In this document: one piece after another, positions 8,325 through 16,231 of the stretch
How the letters are laid out: the number at the start of each line of letters is the position of its first letter
How positions within the stretch are numbered: the first letter of the stretch is position 1
From: Colwellia echini
Lineage (GTDB): Bacteria > Pseudomonadota > Gammaproteobacteria > Enterobacterales > Alteromonadaceae
Length of the DNA: 36,870 nt
Direction: 5' to 3'
Assembly: GCF_002843355.2 (NCBI RefSeq)
Contig: NZ_PJAI02000025.1
Span: 1 to 36,870 of the forward strand
Notes under the pieces: generated by a model
The model's input: the letters and a program-made list of their open reading frames with translations, nothing else
What the model was told of the DNA's origin: nothing
Databases searched by the model: none
Translations under genes and position numbers: made by a program

Positions 8325-9677
8325 ATGAATTTCAATAAAACGATATTTGCCTTACATATTAGTTTTTTGCCTATTATCATTTTTTGTTTTTTGACATTAT
8401 TACCATTACTACCTATCTTTTCTTTTGACTATCACAACCATCAACGCATTTGGCAAATAGCATTACTCACTTTTGTTGGTATGCTATTCTCAACTCAACT
8501 TTTAACGCGCAAAAAAACAACTTTTTATCTTGATAGCAAAATAATTTACTTAATAGCAGTCTTTTTAATTTTAGGTATATTATCGTCGCTACTAGGAAAT
8601 GAAACCCAATTTAGCTTATTATATACAACTCATTTTTTATTACTATTCACCCTGTTACTGTATGTTAATCAGCGTCAGTCAAAACAAAGCTCCTTGTTAT
8701 TTATTTATTGTTTAGTTGCTGCACATATTTCGCTGCTTTTAATTTGTTTATTGAATATTATTTTTTCGGTAACAGAAGGTGTCGATATTAGTGTATATAT
8801 TGTCTATTCAGGGTTTATTAATATTAGGCATTTCAATCAAGTACAAGTTTTTATTTTACCGTTGTTATTATTGCTTGTTAAAATACCTAATGCCCGTAAA
8901 GTCATAATATTTATGATTGGGCTTAATATCTATTTAATGTTTTTAGGAAAAGCAAGAGGGACATGTTTGGTATGGTTTACAATTTTATTCTTTATATATT
9001 TAACCAATAAGTCTTATAAAAAAGAGGTGAGATTAGCTTTTATTATCAGCGTGTTTGTTTTAGCTATTTATATTATTTTAGAGTTTTTTTACCAGTCAAG
9101 TGGCATTAAAATTAAAGGTACTACTTCAGGTCGTTTCGATATGTGGGTTGATATTTTCAGCCAATTGAAACTATCTCACTTGCTCATAGGTACCGGCCCA
9201 GGTATTTATGGTTTTTCTTTTCCTGGTCATGGCCCATTAAGCCACCCTCATAATAGTATTTTGGAAATACTTGAAGAGTGGGGGATTTTAGCAATGGCAA
9301 TAATTATTTCATTAGTCTTTTCAACAGCACATAACGCTTATAAGCATTTAAAATCACATAACAAAGACAGTATAACAGCGGTTGTTTTTTATTCTTGGTT
9401 GTCGGGAGGAGTATACTCTTTAGTATCTGGGGTACTTGTAATGCCAGTACCACAAACCTTGTTTTTTATTTTGTGGGGCCTTTTATTAGCAAGAACAAAT
9501 TCACGATTATCACTGACTAGTTTAAAAAATCATGGGTTAAAGCTTGTACTTATCGTTTTTGTGATCAGTTTTATAATTTATTATTTTTATAGTGCCTTTT
9601 ATTTTTACAACTTAATAAATCCTGACGACGGTTATACCCATGGACCAAGGTTTTGGTCGGTAGGAAAAAGAGAGTAA
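8325..9677 (+). CDS. Wzy_C/O-antigen-ligase family protein, candidate pilin oligosaccharyltransferase (TfpO/PilO-like)
   Basis: This 450-residue polytopic protein has about ten or more hydrophobic segments and a large periplasmic loop containing GTGPGIYGFSFPGHGPLSHP followed by HNSILEILEEWG, the Wzy_C motif with its conserved His residues. The family transfers lipid-linked glycans to lipid A core, to other glycans, or to pilins. Lying directly after a pilin with a C-terminal serine, and matching the usual ~450-residue size, it is best read as a TfpO/PilO-like pilin O-oligosaccharyltransferase; that specific role is inference. WaaL or Wzy are alternatives, but no other glycan genes surround it. 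The ATG at 8325 is preferred over an upstream TTG (8313) because GAG-rich sequence precedes it. Confidence 0.75.
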   Translation: MNFNKTIFALHISFLPIIIFCFLTLLPLLPIFSFDYHNHQRIWQIALLTFVGMLFSTQLLTRKKTTFYLDSKIIYLIAVFLILGILSSLLGNETQFSLLYTTHFLLLFTLLLYVNQRQSKQSSLLFIYCLVAAHISLLLICLLNIIFSVTEGVDISVYIVYSGFINIRHFNQVQVFILPLLLLLVKIPNARKVIIFMIGLNIYLMFLGKARGTCLVWFTILFFIYLTNKSYKKEVRLAFIISVFVLAIYIILEFFYQSSGIKIKGTTSGRFDMWVDIFSQLKLSHLLIGTGPGIYGFSFPGHGPLSHPHNSILEILEEWGILAMAIIISLVFSTAHNAYKHLKSHNKDSITAVVFYSWLSGGVYSLVSGVLVMPVPQTLFFILWGLLLARTNSRLSLTSLKNHGLKLVLIVFVISFIIYYFYSAFYFYNLINPDDGYTHGPRFWSVGKRE

Positions 9678-9819
9678 TGATTATTATGCTTTTATATGAA
9701 ATCATCAGTTTAATTTATTCGTTAATTTAGCACTTAGAGTCTTCAGTCTAGTTTTTCACTGCAAATAAATATAAATGATTTTTTTAGATAATAAGGGTGA
9801 TCTTTACTACAAATTTCTG

Positions 9820-9825
9820 TATAAT
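9820..9825 (+). promoter_or_regulatory. Probable -10 element of the rplM-rpsI promoter, GC-rich discriminator
   Basis: A perfect TATAAT is followed at once by CCGCGCTCCC, a GC-rich discriminator of the kind associated with ppGpp-inhibited ribosomal promoters in E. coli. The -35 is weak (GTGATC at 17-base spacing). It would give a leader of about 190 bases before rplM. Confidence 0.6.
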
Positions 9826-9831
9826 CCGCGC

Positions 9832-10024
9832 TCCCTACGTTACAAAAGCCTATTGTTTGGACGTTTCTTTCTACTTTTAAGTAGGCAGTTCCTCATAAAC
9901 AGTGGCGCTGGGCTCGATGCTCGAAGGGGCAATGGCGTAGTCCATTTAACCGATAATTTAGCTTTTACTTTAAGTAGATTCTTTTATTGTCATTTAAGTA
10001 ACATTTATAAAATTGGGTTTTTTA
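9832..10024 (+). promoter_or_regulatory. Long untranslated leader of rplM-rpsI
   Basis: About 190 bases separate the putative transcription start from the rplM ATG. The segment contains CTACTTTTAAGTAG (a small perfect hairpin) and a GC-richer stretch at 9900-9945. In E. coli the rplM-rpsI leader is the site of L13-mediated autoregulation; whether this leader has the same structure cannot be judged by eye. An open frame across this region (9775-10092) looks non-coding. Confidence 0.4.
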
Positions 10025-10453
10025 ATGAAAACTTTTGTAGCAAAACCAGCAAGCGTACAACGCGAATGGTTCTTAGTGGACGCCGAAGATAAAACTTTAG
10101 GTCGTATAGCCACTGAAATAGCAAGCCGTTTACGCGGTAAGCATAAAGCAGAATATACTCCTCATGTAGATACTGGCGATTACATCGTTGTTATCAATGC
10201 TGAGAAAGTACGTGTAACAGGTAACAAAGCGAAAGGTAAAATTTACTACTCGCATACCGGTTTCGTTGGCGGTCTTAAGCAAATTAGCTTTGAAAAGTTA
10301 ATTGAAAAAGCACCAGAGCGCGTACTTGAAATTGCAGTTAAAGGCATGTTACCTAAAGGTCCTTTAGGTCGTGAAATGTTCCGCAAATTAAAAGTGTATG
10401 CTGGTACTGAACATCAACATACTGCACAACAACCACAACTTTTGGAGCTTTAA
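10025..10453 (+). CDS. rplM: 50S ribosomal protein L13
   Basis: L13 is an early-assembly protein of the large subunit. The 142-residue product has exactly the E. coli length and the family start [15 protein letters not shown], with the central [20 protein letters not shown] and [20 protein letters not shown] motifs. The ATG at 10025 is chosen over an in-frame TTG at 10013 from family length. It forms a two-gene operon with rpsI, only three bases apart, and the rpsI ribosome binding site GGAG lies inside its last codons. Confidence 0.98.
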   Translation: MKTFVAKPASVQREWFLVDAEDKTLGRIATEIASRLRGKHKAEYTPHVDTGDYIVVINAEKVRVTGNKAKGKIYYSHTGFVGGLKQISFEKLIEKAPERVLEIAVKGMLPKGPLGREMFRKLKVYAGTEHQHTAQQPQLLEL

Positions 10454-10456
10454 GCA

Positions 10457-10849
10457 ATGGCTGATAATCAATATTACGGTACTGGTCGTCGCAAGAGCTC
10501 TACTGCTCGTGTGTTCATGAAAGCTGGTAACGGTGCAATTACAATTAACAAACGTGACATCTCTGAATACTTCGGTCGTGAAACTGCTCGTATGGTTGTT
10601 CGTCAACCATTAGAATTAGTTGGCATGCTTGAAAAGTTTGACTTTAACATCTCTGTAATTGGTGGTGGTATTTCTGGTCAAGCTGGCGCGATTCGTCACG
10701 GCGTAACTCGTGCATTAATGGAGTTTGATGAAACATTACGTAGTGAACTACGTAAAGCTGGTTTCGTTACTCGTGATGCGCGTAAAGTTGAGCGTAAGAA
10801 AGTGGGCTTACATAAAGCACGTAAGAAACCACAATTCTCAAAACGTTAA
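10457..10849 (+). CDS. rpsI: 30S ribosomal protein S9
   Basis: S9 lies in the small-subunit head; its C-terminal tail reaches the P-site tRNA. The 130-residue product matches the E. coli length, starts with the family pattern [15 protein letters not shown], and ends in the basic tail KKPQFSKR whose last Arg contacts tRNA. It is coupled to rplM (three-base gap, GGAG inside the end of rplM). A duplicated palindromic element and terminator follow directly. Confidence 0.98.
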   Translation: MADNQYYGTGRRKSSTARVFMKAGNGAITINKRDISEYFGRETARMVVRQPLELVGMLEKFDFNISVIGGGISGQAGAIRHGVTRALMEFDETLRSELRKAGFVTRDARKVERKKVGLHKARKKPQFSKR

Positions 10850-10857
10850 AATTCGTC

Positions 10858-10975
10858 CTATTCAGAATTTTTACGGCATTGTCTGCGTTGTTTACTCCAA
10901 TCACTTAGGTAAACGCTGTTACCTAAATGTAAGCAGGAGCGCACAACTTGACGGCTTTGTTAAAATCCAGAATAG
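10858..10975. repeat. 118-bp palindromic (MITE-like) repeat, copy 1
   Basis: The element runs from CTATTCAGAATTTTTACGGC to CCAGAATAG, with outer ends that are imperfect inverted repeats (CTATTCAG / CAGAATAG, with related sequence further in). A central hairpin is TTAGGTAA / TTACCTAA. It begins nine bases after the rpsI stop and is followed by a terminator. A near-identical copy lies 213 bases downstream (11071-11188). No protein is encoded. Confidence 0.75.
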
Positions 10976-10993
10976 TTAGAATTTTTAGATTTG

Positions 10994-11019
10994 AAAAACC
11001 GACTTTTGTCGGTTTTTTT
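10994..11019. terminator. Terminator after rpsI, copy 1
   Basis: The arms AAAAACCGAC and GTCGGTTTTTTT enclose a four-base TTTT loop. This ends the rplM-rpsI transcript. An identical hairpin occurs at 11207-11232. The symmetry allows termination in both directions. Confidence 0.88.
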
Positions 11020-11070
11020 ATGTCTTAAAATCAAAGAAGATTTGCGTAAAGGAATATGCGTAATTTAGTT

Positions 11071-11188
11071 ATATTCAGAATTTTTACGGCATTGTCTGCG
11101 TTGTTTGCTCCAATCACTTAGGTAACCACTGTTACCTAAATGTAAGCAGGAGCGCACAACTTGACGGCTTTGTTAAAATCCAGAATAG
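11071..11188. repeat. 118-bp palindromic (MITE-like) repeat, copy 2
   Basis: This is a direct copy of the element at 10858-10975, differing by only a few bases (for example TTTGCTCC for TTTACTCC, and GGTAACCACTG for GGTAAACGCTG). The duplication extends past the element through the terminator, so the repeated unit is about 166 bases with a 213-base period. Confidence 0.75.
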
Positions 11189-11206
11189 TTAGAATTTGTA
11201 GATTTG

Positions 11207-11232
11207 AAAAACCGACTTTTGTCGGTTTTTTT
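11207..11232. terminator. Terminator, copy 2 (shared by convergent genes)
   Basis: A second copy of the AAAAACCGAC / GTCGGTTTTTTT hairpin, between rpsI and the convergent lipoprotein cluster. It can work in both directions and probably also ends the minus-strand transcript leaving 11310. Confidence 0.85.
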
Positions 11233-11309
11233 ATGTTTGAAACAATCATTATAGAAGCTGGTATAAGGCGTTTATAACATTGTTGGTGTGGGTAGATGTT
11301 AGTGTGTGG

Positions 11310-11792
11310 TTAAAATTGCTTATCAATTCGAACGCTGCCATCAGTTAAATAAACCATTCTTACAGCATCTTGTTTATGAAATACCATTTGCGGATCATAG
11401 TCTTGAATTACCATGTATTGTTGGCATTGTTGTTCGTTGCAATCAAGTTGGATCATTAACTCGACTAAATTAATCACAATTATTTGCGCTTGACTGTTAT
11501 TGTTAGCAATTCGGCCACCAATAAGCGTACCTAAAACTGTGGCAATAGTTCGACCACTACCGCCTCCGAATTGATTACCTATGACGCCGCCGATTAATGC
11601 GCCGCCAAAGGTTTTCCAACCGCTATTTTTATCTTCAATTAATTCTTCTTGGCTGATGTTTCTGGCAGAAACAACCGTGCCAAACAATACTTGTTCTACA
11701 GGTACGGCTTTGTTTCTTTCATAACCTGCTGTTGCCGCAAAGCTAAAGAGGAATGTAATTAAAGTAATACTTGTTAATAATAGCGATTTCAT
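11310..11792 (-). CDS. Exported glycine-zipper 2TM domain protein
   Basis: This 160-residue protein has an N-terminal signal peptide (hydrophobic stretch ending near AATA-GY at about residue 22) without a lipobox cysteine. Its centre is a glycine zipper, FGGALIGGVIGNQFGGGSG followed by TIATVLGTLIGG, as in the SlyB/17-kDa surface antigen group, which inserts in the outer membrane or its inner leaflet. The C-terminal part is soluble, with a cysteine pair (CNEQQC). The exact role is unknown. It is the last gene of a four-gene envelope cluster, about 78 bases after lpoB. Confidence 0.8.
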   Translation of the reverse strand: MKSLLLTSITLITFLFSFAATAGYERNKAVPVEQVLFGTVVSARNISQEELIEDKNSGWKTFGGALIGGVIGNQFGGGSGRTIATVLGTLIGGRIANNNSQAQIIVINLVELMIQLDCNEQQCQQYMVIQDYDPQMVFHKQDAVRMVYLTDGSVRIDKQF

Positions 11793-11870
11793 ATTGATAC
11801 CTATTTTATTTTGGTGTTAACAGCTTACTCTAGGCAGTAATCACTAGTTAGATTACTACTAGCAAAGTTG

Positions 11871-12473
11871 TTACCAGCTAACGAACTCTTTACCTTTAGT
11901 TTTACGGATTTCGGTTTCATCAGCCCATTCTACCAAGCCACTTTCTAAATCCATTAAACGTAAGGTAAATTTGTAATAAACGTCTGACTGATCTTGGTTA
12001 GATTTAACAATACTGGCTAAGTTGCCATATAGCATATATTGAGCGCCAACTTGCTTACCAAATTGCATGGCTTTACTTGGGTCAACCATGCCACTACTTT
12101 GTTGGTAATCAAGCTGTTTACGAGCAGCAGCAACTCGACTCATATCTACAAACCTAAATTTACCTGAACGTAATAATTTAGTTGATATAGAGTCGGTAAT
12201 AGATTCTGTGTCTATATGCTCGCTGGTTTTATTTTTGATACTTTCAACAAACAAGATAGGACGATTATTAGCGGTTAATGTACCAATAACTGGCGAGACT
12301 AATAGTGAGTCTGTCATTTCACCGGCAACTTTTTGTAGGTCAGTTGAGCCAAAGTCAATGTTAGTTGTTTCTACTGCATTTGCATCACCGTAACGCACTA
12401 CAGATTTATTGGTACAGCCAGCAACAAGGGTAAGTGTTAGGGCAACACTGGTGATCATTATCAATTTGTTCAT
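11871..12473 (-). CDS. lpoB: Penicillin-binding protein activator LpoB
   Basis: LpoB is an outer-membrane lipoprotein that reaches through the periplasm to activate PBP1b during peptidoglycan synthesis. The 200-residue protein has a lipobox LVAGC with the lipidated Cys20 followed by Thr (outer-membrane sorting), a short linker, and the TolB-like domain with NRPILFVESIKNKTSEHIDT, LRSGKFRFVD and GAQYMLYGNL typical of LpoB. It sits next to a YcfL homologue, as in E. coli (ycfL-lpoB). No PBP1b gene is in the window. Confidence 0.92.
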   Translation of the reverse strand: MNKLIMITSVALTLTLVAGCTNKSVVRYGDANAVETTNIDFGSTDLQKVAGEMTDSLLVSPVIGTLTANNRPILFVESIKNKTSEHIDTESITDSISTKLLRSGKFRFVDMSRVAAARKQLDYQQSSGMVDPSKAMQFGKQVGAQYMLYGNLASIVKSNQDQSDVYYKFTLRLMDLESGLVEWADETEIRKTKGKEFVSW

Positions 12474-12555
12474 GGTTATTTCCTTTATTGGGTAATGTTA
12501 AGTTTATTATTTTGTGTATGTTAAGCCGAGGGCTTTGTCGGGTAGCTAGTATTTT

Positions 12556-13056
12556 TTAATCAGCAAACTTGAAATATTGCTCAGCTACTTCGCGTATATA
12601 AATTTTAAAGGTTGCAGCTTTTGTTGTTGGCGCTAAACCAGGCACTGTTGCGGTTTGCATGCCGTGTAGGTCAAGCGGTTGCCAAGGACTTTTGCCAGCC
12701 TCTATAATAAAGCCATCTTTATCAAACCAAGTGAATTGATATTGTAAGTGCAGTGTTTTTTTATAGGTACTGGTGAGTGATAAATTAATTTCAAGTAAGT
12801 CATTGTTAGTGCGGGATCTTATATCACTGATGTGCAGTTTTTTGCCTAAATCAGGGTTATCTACTTGTAAGTGTTTTTCAAATTTCTGCCCTGGTGCTAT
12901 TTGGTCTGTGCCAACACCGGAAGTAACTGGTGGGATGTTTTTACAGCCAGTAACTATTAACATGGCAGATAAAAGCACGATCAGAGTTACTGGTTTGGTT
13001 AGTGATACCGCATTAAAAGCTGTTGTGCTAGGGTGTTGTTTAGTCTGTTTTTTCAT
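12556..13056 (-). CDS. ycfL: YcfL family outer-membrane lipoprotein (DUF1425)
   Basis: This 166-residue lipoprotein has an unusually long N-region before the signal helix and lipobox IVTGC (Cys38, then Lys). The remainder is a small beta-sandwich-like domain with LHLQYQFTWFDKDGFIIEAG, matching the DUF1425/YcfL family. Its biochemical role is not established; the conserved neighbourhood with lpoB implies a link to PBP1b activation or envelope assembly. The ATG at 13056 is chosen because GGAG lies nine bases upstream; an in-frame ATG at 13071 is the alternative. Confidence 0.85.
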   Translation of the reverse strand: MKKQTKQHPSTTAFNAVSLTKPVTLIVLLSAMLIVTGCKNIPPVTSGVGTDQIAPGQKFEKHLQVDNPDLGKKLHISDIRSRTNNDLLEINLSLTSTYKKTLHLQYQFTWFDKDGFIIEAGKSPWQPLDLHGMQTATVPGLAPTTKAATFKIYIREVAEQYFKFAD

Positions 13057-13128
13057 TGTGTAATACTCCATGTTAAATGAATGTTTGCTGTGTTGTTTTA
13101 TTGTCTTAGTAATAAATGGTTGATAAAA

Positions 13129-14637
13129 CTAAAGGTTAACACTCTGATAATTAGTATACTTGTCGATTGAGGTTAAGGTTACTAAGGTCTGCCTATCTTG
13201 GTTAATATTTACCGTTATGGTACGTTTAATGCCATTTACGTTTAAATCAAGCACATGTTGGCCTGTTGCTAAATCAAGCTTAAGTATTTCAATACTATCG
13301 GGTAATGTACTCCAGCTCCGAGTATCGGCTTTTTCAGAAACAATATTATAAAGGTTGGCAAGAATATTACCTATATCACCACCTTTTCGTGCCATTTCTT
13401 GTCTTATTTGCTCTTTTGCCACAAGCCTGACAATTTGTCTGGTGACAATTGCAGGCATTTGGTCTTGTAATTGTTTAGCGGCAAGTGATTGCAGGCGTAC
13501 TATTTCTTCGGAATGATATTGCTGTCCTTGATAACTTAGCGACAGTCCTGGGTATCGCTGTAACTGATCAGGGTAAATAGGTAAAGCAACACTATAAAAA
13601 CGTACATCTCGGTTGATGTATAAGGGGAGGTTGAATGAAACTTCTTGTTTACTGTTGATGATGCCTTGTTCCACTATAATAATAAGTTGACCGCTTGTTG
13701 TGATAGAAGTCTCACTTGATAGCGAAGTATCATCAGTAGGTTTTATTTGTGCACTGGAGTTTTCAGTTGTGCTGGCTTGAGTGATGGTTGGTTGGGGTTG
13801 AGTAATATCACCAGCAAAGTGTTTATTAAAACGTTGAATGTCATCATTCATCCCTAATTGGTTTGCTAAACGCCAAACGTCTTTTTGCAGTACGGTGTTA
13901 GTGGGATAAATTTCCAATGCTTTTTTATAATCTATATATGCGTCATTACTTTGTCCTGCCGCTTCATAGAGCACCCCAGATAAGTAAAAGGTATAAGCAT
14001 TTTGAAAGCCATTTTTTACGTTACCTATAACATTGTTCTGCGATGGATATCTGCTATCTAAATTTTGTTGGCTAAGTCCTTTATTCGCCATTTTTTGTTG
14101 GCTTTCTTCAATAGCTTGTTGGTTTGTTTTTAATGCCTTGTTTTGTACTAGGTTAGCACGGCGAATTTCGACCAAAGCGCCAGAGAGATCATTATTATTC
14201 AAGTAATTTAATGCTTGATAAGAATTTAACATACTCTGTTCATAATACGGGATGTCGTATCTAATAGCATTATCATTACTTACCACCGAGGCTACGTTTT
14301 CAACACCACGGCTTATTTGTATTTTTGCTGCTTGCTCTTGCTCACGAACTTGTTGATATACTACTTCGAAGTTTTCTTGGCTGAGTAACCAATTACTGGC
14401 AAGGTATTCTAATCTCCCCTTTTCTAATAGACTTAAACTGTAGGTGCCGTCACCCTCACTGCGTAATGGTACTAAAGAGATAGCTTGTTGGAAGTCGCCA
14501 CGCTTTTGTGCAGCTTTAACGCTTTGCATTTGTTGATTGTAATTACTGAACATATCGCCAAAACCAGTTGACGAGCAAGCACTGATCACTGAAGAGAGTA
14601 ACAGGTAGGTTGAGACTTTTAGAAGTTTATTTAGCAT
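13129..14637 (-). CDS. COG3014-type lipoprotein with TPR-like region
   Basis: This 502-residue lipoprotein has a lipobox VISAC (Cys21 followed by Ser, so outer-membrane retained). The N-terminal half is helical and repeat-like; AFYLSGVLYEAAGQ-type and DAYIDYKKALEIYPTNT segments around residues 215-250 look like a TPR. A low-complexity Ser/Thr linker (about 285-315) leads to a second domain rich in beta strands. It resembles the uncharacterised COG3014 family found upstream of ycfL and lpoB in vibrios and shewanellae. It is first in this four-gene minus-strand cluster. Function unknown; a periplasmic scaffold acting with LpoB is a guess from context. Confidence 0.8.
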   Translation of the reverse strand: MLNKLLKVSTYLLLSSVISACSSTGFGDMFSNYNQQMQSVKAAQKRGDFQQAISLVPLRSEGDGTYSLSLLEKGRLEYLASNWLLSQENFEVVYQQVREQEQAAKIQISRGVENVASVVSNDNAIRYDIPYYEQSMLNSYQALNYLNNNDLSGALVEIRRANLVQNKALKTNQQAIEESQQKMANKGLSQQNLDSRYPSQNNVIGNVKNGFQNAYTFYLSGVLYEAAGQSNDAYIDYKKALEIYPTNTVLQKDVWRLANQLGMNDDIQRFNKHFAGDITQPQPTITQASTTENSSAQIKPTDDTSLSSETSITTSGQLIIIVEQGIINSKQEVSFNLPLYINRDVRFYSVALPIYPDQLQRYPGLSLSYQGQQYHSEEIVRLQSLAAKQLQDQMPAIVTRQIVRLVAKEQIRQEMARKGGDIGNILANLYNIVSEKADTRSWSTLPDSIEILKLDLATGQHVLDLNVNGIKRTITVNINQDRQTLVTLTSIDKYTNYQSVNL

Positions 14638-14796
14638 ATTAATAGCTTATCTTGTTGGTGCTAGATAGCAAGGCACAAAATATTTAAAAATGTAAGCAGC
14701 AGTAGTAGCGAATATTATTCTTAAATAATACGCTTTAATTTGGTTAAAGGAAGAACAAATAATTAATAGAAAGGTGAGCAATAAGTAATGAATTGG

Positions 14797-15666
14797 CTAC
14801 TCAAGCCATAAACTTTGATTTTGTAATAATTCTTTGGCTTCAAAGTTGGGATTGTCTATTTTGATAATAGTTCTATTGCTTAAATCTGCTCGTGCTATAT
14901 CTTCAGCATAATACTTATTTAATATAGTGTTGATTTCTCCAGAAGCTATTAATATTCGTAAGCCTGCTTCTATGCGTTTGGCTAAGCGAGGCTCTTTAGG
15001 AGATACATAAACATAAGTTACCATAGGTAAATACAAAGCCAGAGTAGGTTCGACGACTATATCCTTCAATTCTGATTTACGGGTATGAAGTTCATCATAA
15101 ATTTCATATATGGCTCTTGGAATATAATCAAATCGATTTCTAGATAACATGAGAAATAAACCTTCATAATTGTGTGCTGTTAAAGTTTTCATTCCCGCGG
15201 CTTTAAAAATACTTGTGGTAACCCAACCATTATGTAAACCAGCGGTAAGCTGGCTTAAGTCTGCCAATGTTTTTACTTTACTAAATTTATCTAGATTCGC
15301 TTTATTAACTAATAGTAATCGATAACTTAATAAACCTTGCCTAACTGGTATTTTAATCGCAATCGCATGCGCGTCCCATTCGTCGTTACTTGGTATGATA
15401 AAAGTATTTATCATTTCACCATCTTGTATAGAAATTAAGGCTCTGCCTGGCGTCATATTGCCATCAATTGTTTCAAATTTGTAGGGACCGTACTCTTCTT
15501 CTGTCACTTGTAAAGAACGCAGTACTATTTCATCTTTATGTTTGGATCTTTTATCGTGACCTAACAAAGGTTTGAGTATTTTTACAGTATCTATGGCGTA
15601 TCCTTTAGGCATACTAAGTATAAGGATAAGGATAACGAGTTGGAATAGGTGGGCTGCTTTAATCAT
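14797..15666 (-). CDS. Orphan periplasmic solute-binding protein (SBP family 3-like)
   Basis: This 289-residue protein has a signal peptide (hydrophobic core VILILILSMP, probable cleavage after KGYA at about residue 25) and the two-lobe pattern of a family 3 extracellular binding protein, with a KVKTLADLSQLTAGLHNGW hinge-like segment and a C-terminal RLAKRIEAGLRILIASGEIN followed by NKYY. No permease, ATPase or sensor kinase gene adjoins it, so it is probably not a standard ABC importer component here. The ligand cannot be predicted. It is transcribed alone on the minus strand. Confidence 0.75.
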   Translation of the reverse strand: MIKAAHLFQLVILILILSMPKGYAIDTVKILKPLLGHDKRSKHKDEIVLRSLQVTEEEYGPYKFETIDGNMTPGRALISIQDGEMINTFIIPSNDEWDAHAIAIKIPVRQGLLSYRLLLVNKANLDKFSKVKTLADLSQLTAGLHNGWVTTSIFKAAGMKTLTAHNYEGLFLMLSRNRFDYIPRAIYEIYDELHTRKSELKDIVVEPTLALYLPMVTYVYVSPKEPRLAKRIEAGLRILIASGEINTILNKYYAEDIARADLSNRTIIKIDNPNFEAKELLQNQSLWLE

Positions 15667-16141
15667 TATGACCTTTTTTATTGTTATAGGTTGGCGGCAT
15701 AGTAATAGAGTTGGTTGATCTTTCTAATTTATTTCGTACAGTAAAACCACAAAATAATCGGAATTATTGTAAGTTTAGACAACTTCTATAATTTAGATAT
15801 AACTTAGAGAGTAATTTTATGGTTTTAATTCAGTTTTACATTAGCTTTATATTAATAAAATTGTACATTAGTGCACTTTGTGGGGGTAATGTAAAATAAA
15901 ATTGTAGTGCGCAATGGCAAACTTGAATTCAAATATTAACTGATACTGTTTTTTTAAATGAATTTTTTGTGAATAAAATCGCATTGAACCAACCCTAAAA
16001 TAGGGTGATATGCCCGCCATACCCTAGTTAACCTCATTTCTTTACCGCTTGGTATTAATAATGAGTAGTGCAATTATAGTCAGTTGAGAAATGAATGACT
16101 TATCCTGTATTTTAGTGTTTTCTTTTTAGCCGAAAAAACTG
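15667..16141. other. Intergenic region upstream of typA
   Basis: This AT-rich stretch has no convincing coding frame. It holds two short inverted repeats: TACATTA/TAATGTA (15864-15870 and 15887-15893) and ACCCTA-AAA-TAGGGT (15992-16006), the latter followed by another ACCCTA at 16021. They could be operators or weak hairpins; nothing shows which. It must contain the divergent promoter of the binding protein gene. Confidence 0.4.
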
Positions 16142-16147
16142 TATAAT
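16142..16147 (+). promoter_or_regulatory. Probable -10 element of the typA promoter
   Basis: A perfect TATAAT is followed directly by GCGCGCC, a GC-rich discriminator like those before rplM and rplN. The -35 is poor (TTTCTT at 17 bases). It predicts a leader of about 80 bases before the GTG start. Confidence 0.6.
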
Positions 16148-16231
16148 GCGCGCCAATTATAGCCCTATTCGTTTATTTGCTTGAAACTTCTTTAAAGTAA
16201 TCATAAACGTTAGTAACAGCGAGTAACGCCT

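Noticed and set aside
8325..9677. Lipid A core:O-antigen ligase WaaL as the primary call
   Set aside because: The Wzy_C motif alone cannot separate WaaL from pilin ligases, but there are no LPS or glycan genes here and the gene directly follows a pilin with a terminal serine, so the pilin ligase is preferred; WaaL stays possible.
9775..10092. 105-residue frame spanning the rplM leader
   Set aside because: It covers the rplM promoter -10 and leader and runs into rplM in another frame; it has no recognisable domain.
10725..10979. 84-residue frame across the rpsI end and the palindromic element
   Set aside because: It is out of frame with rpsI and covers non-coding repeat sequence; it is a chance frame.
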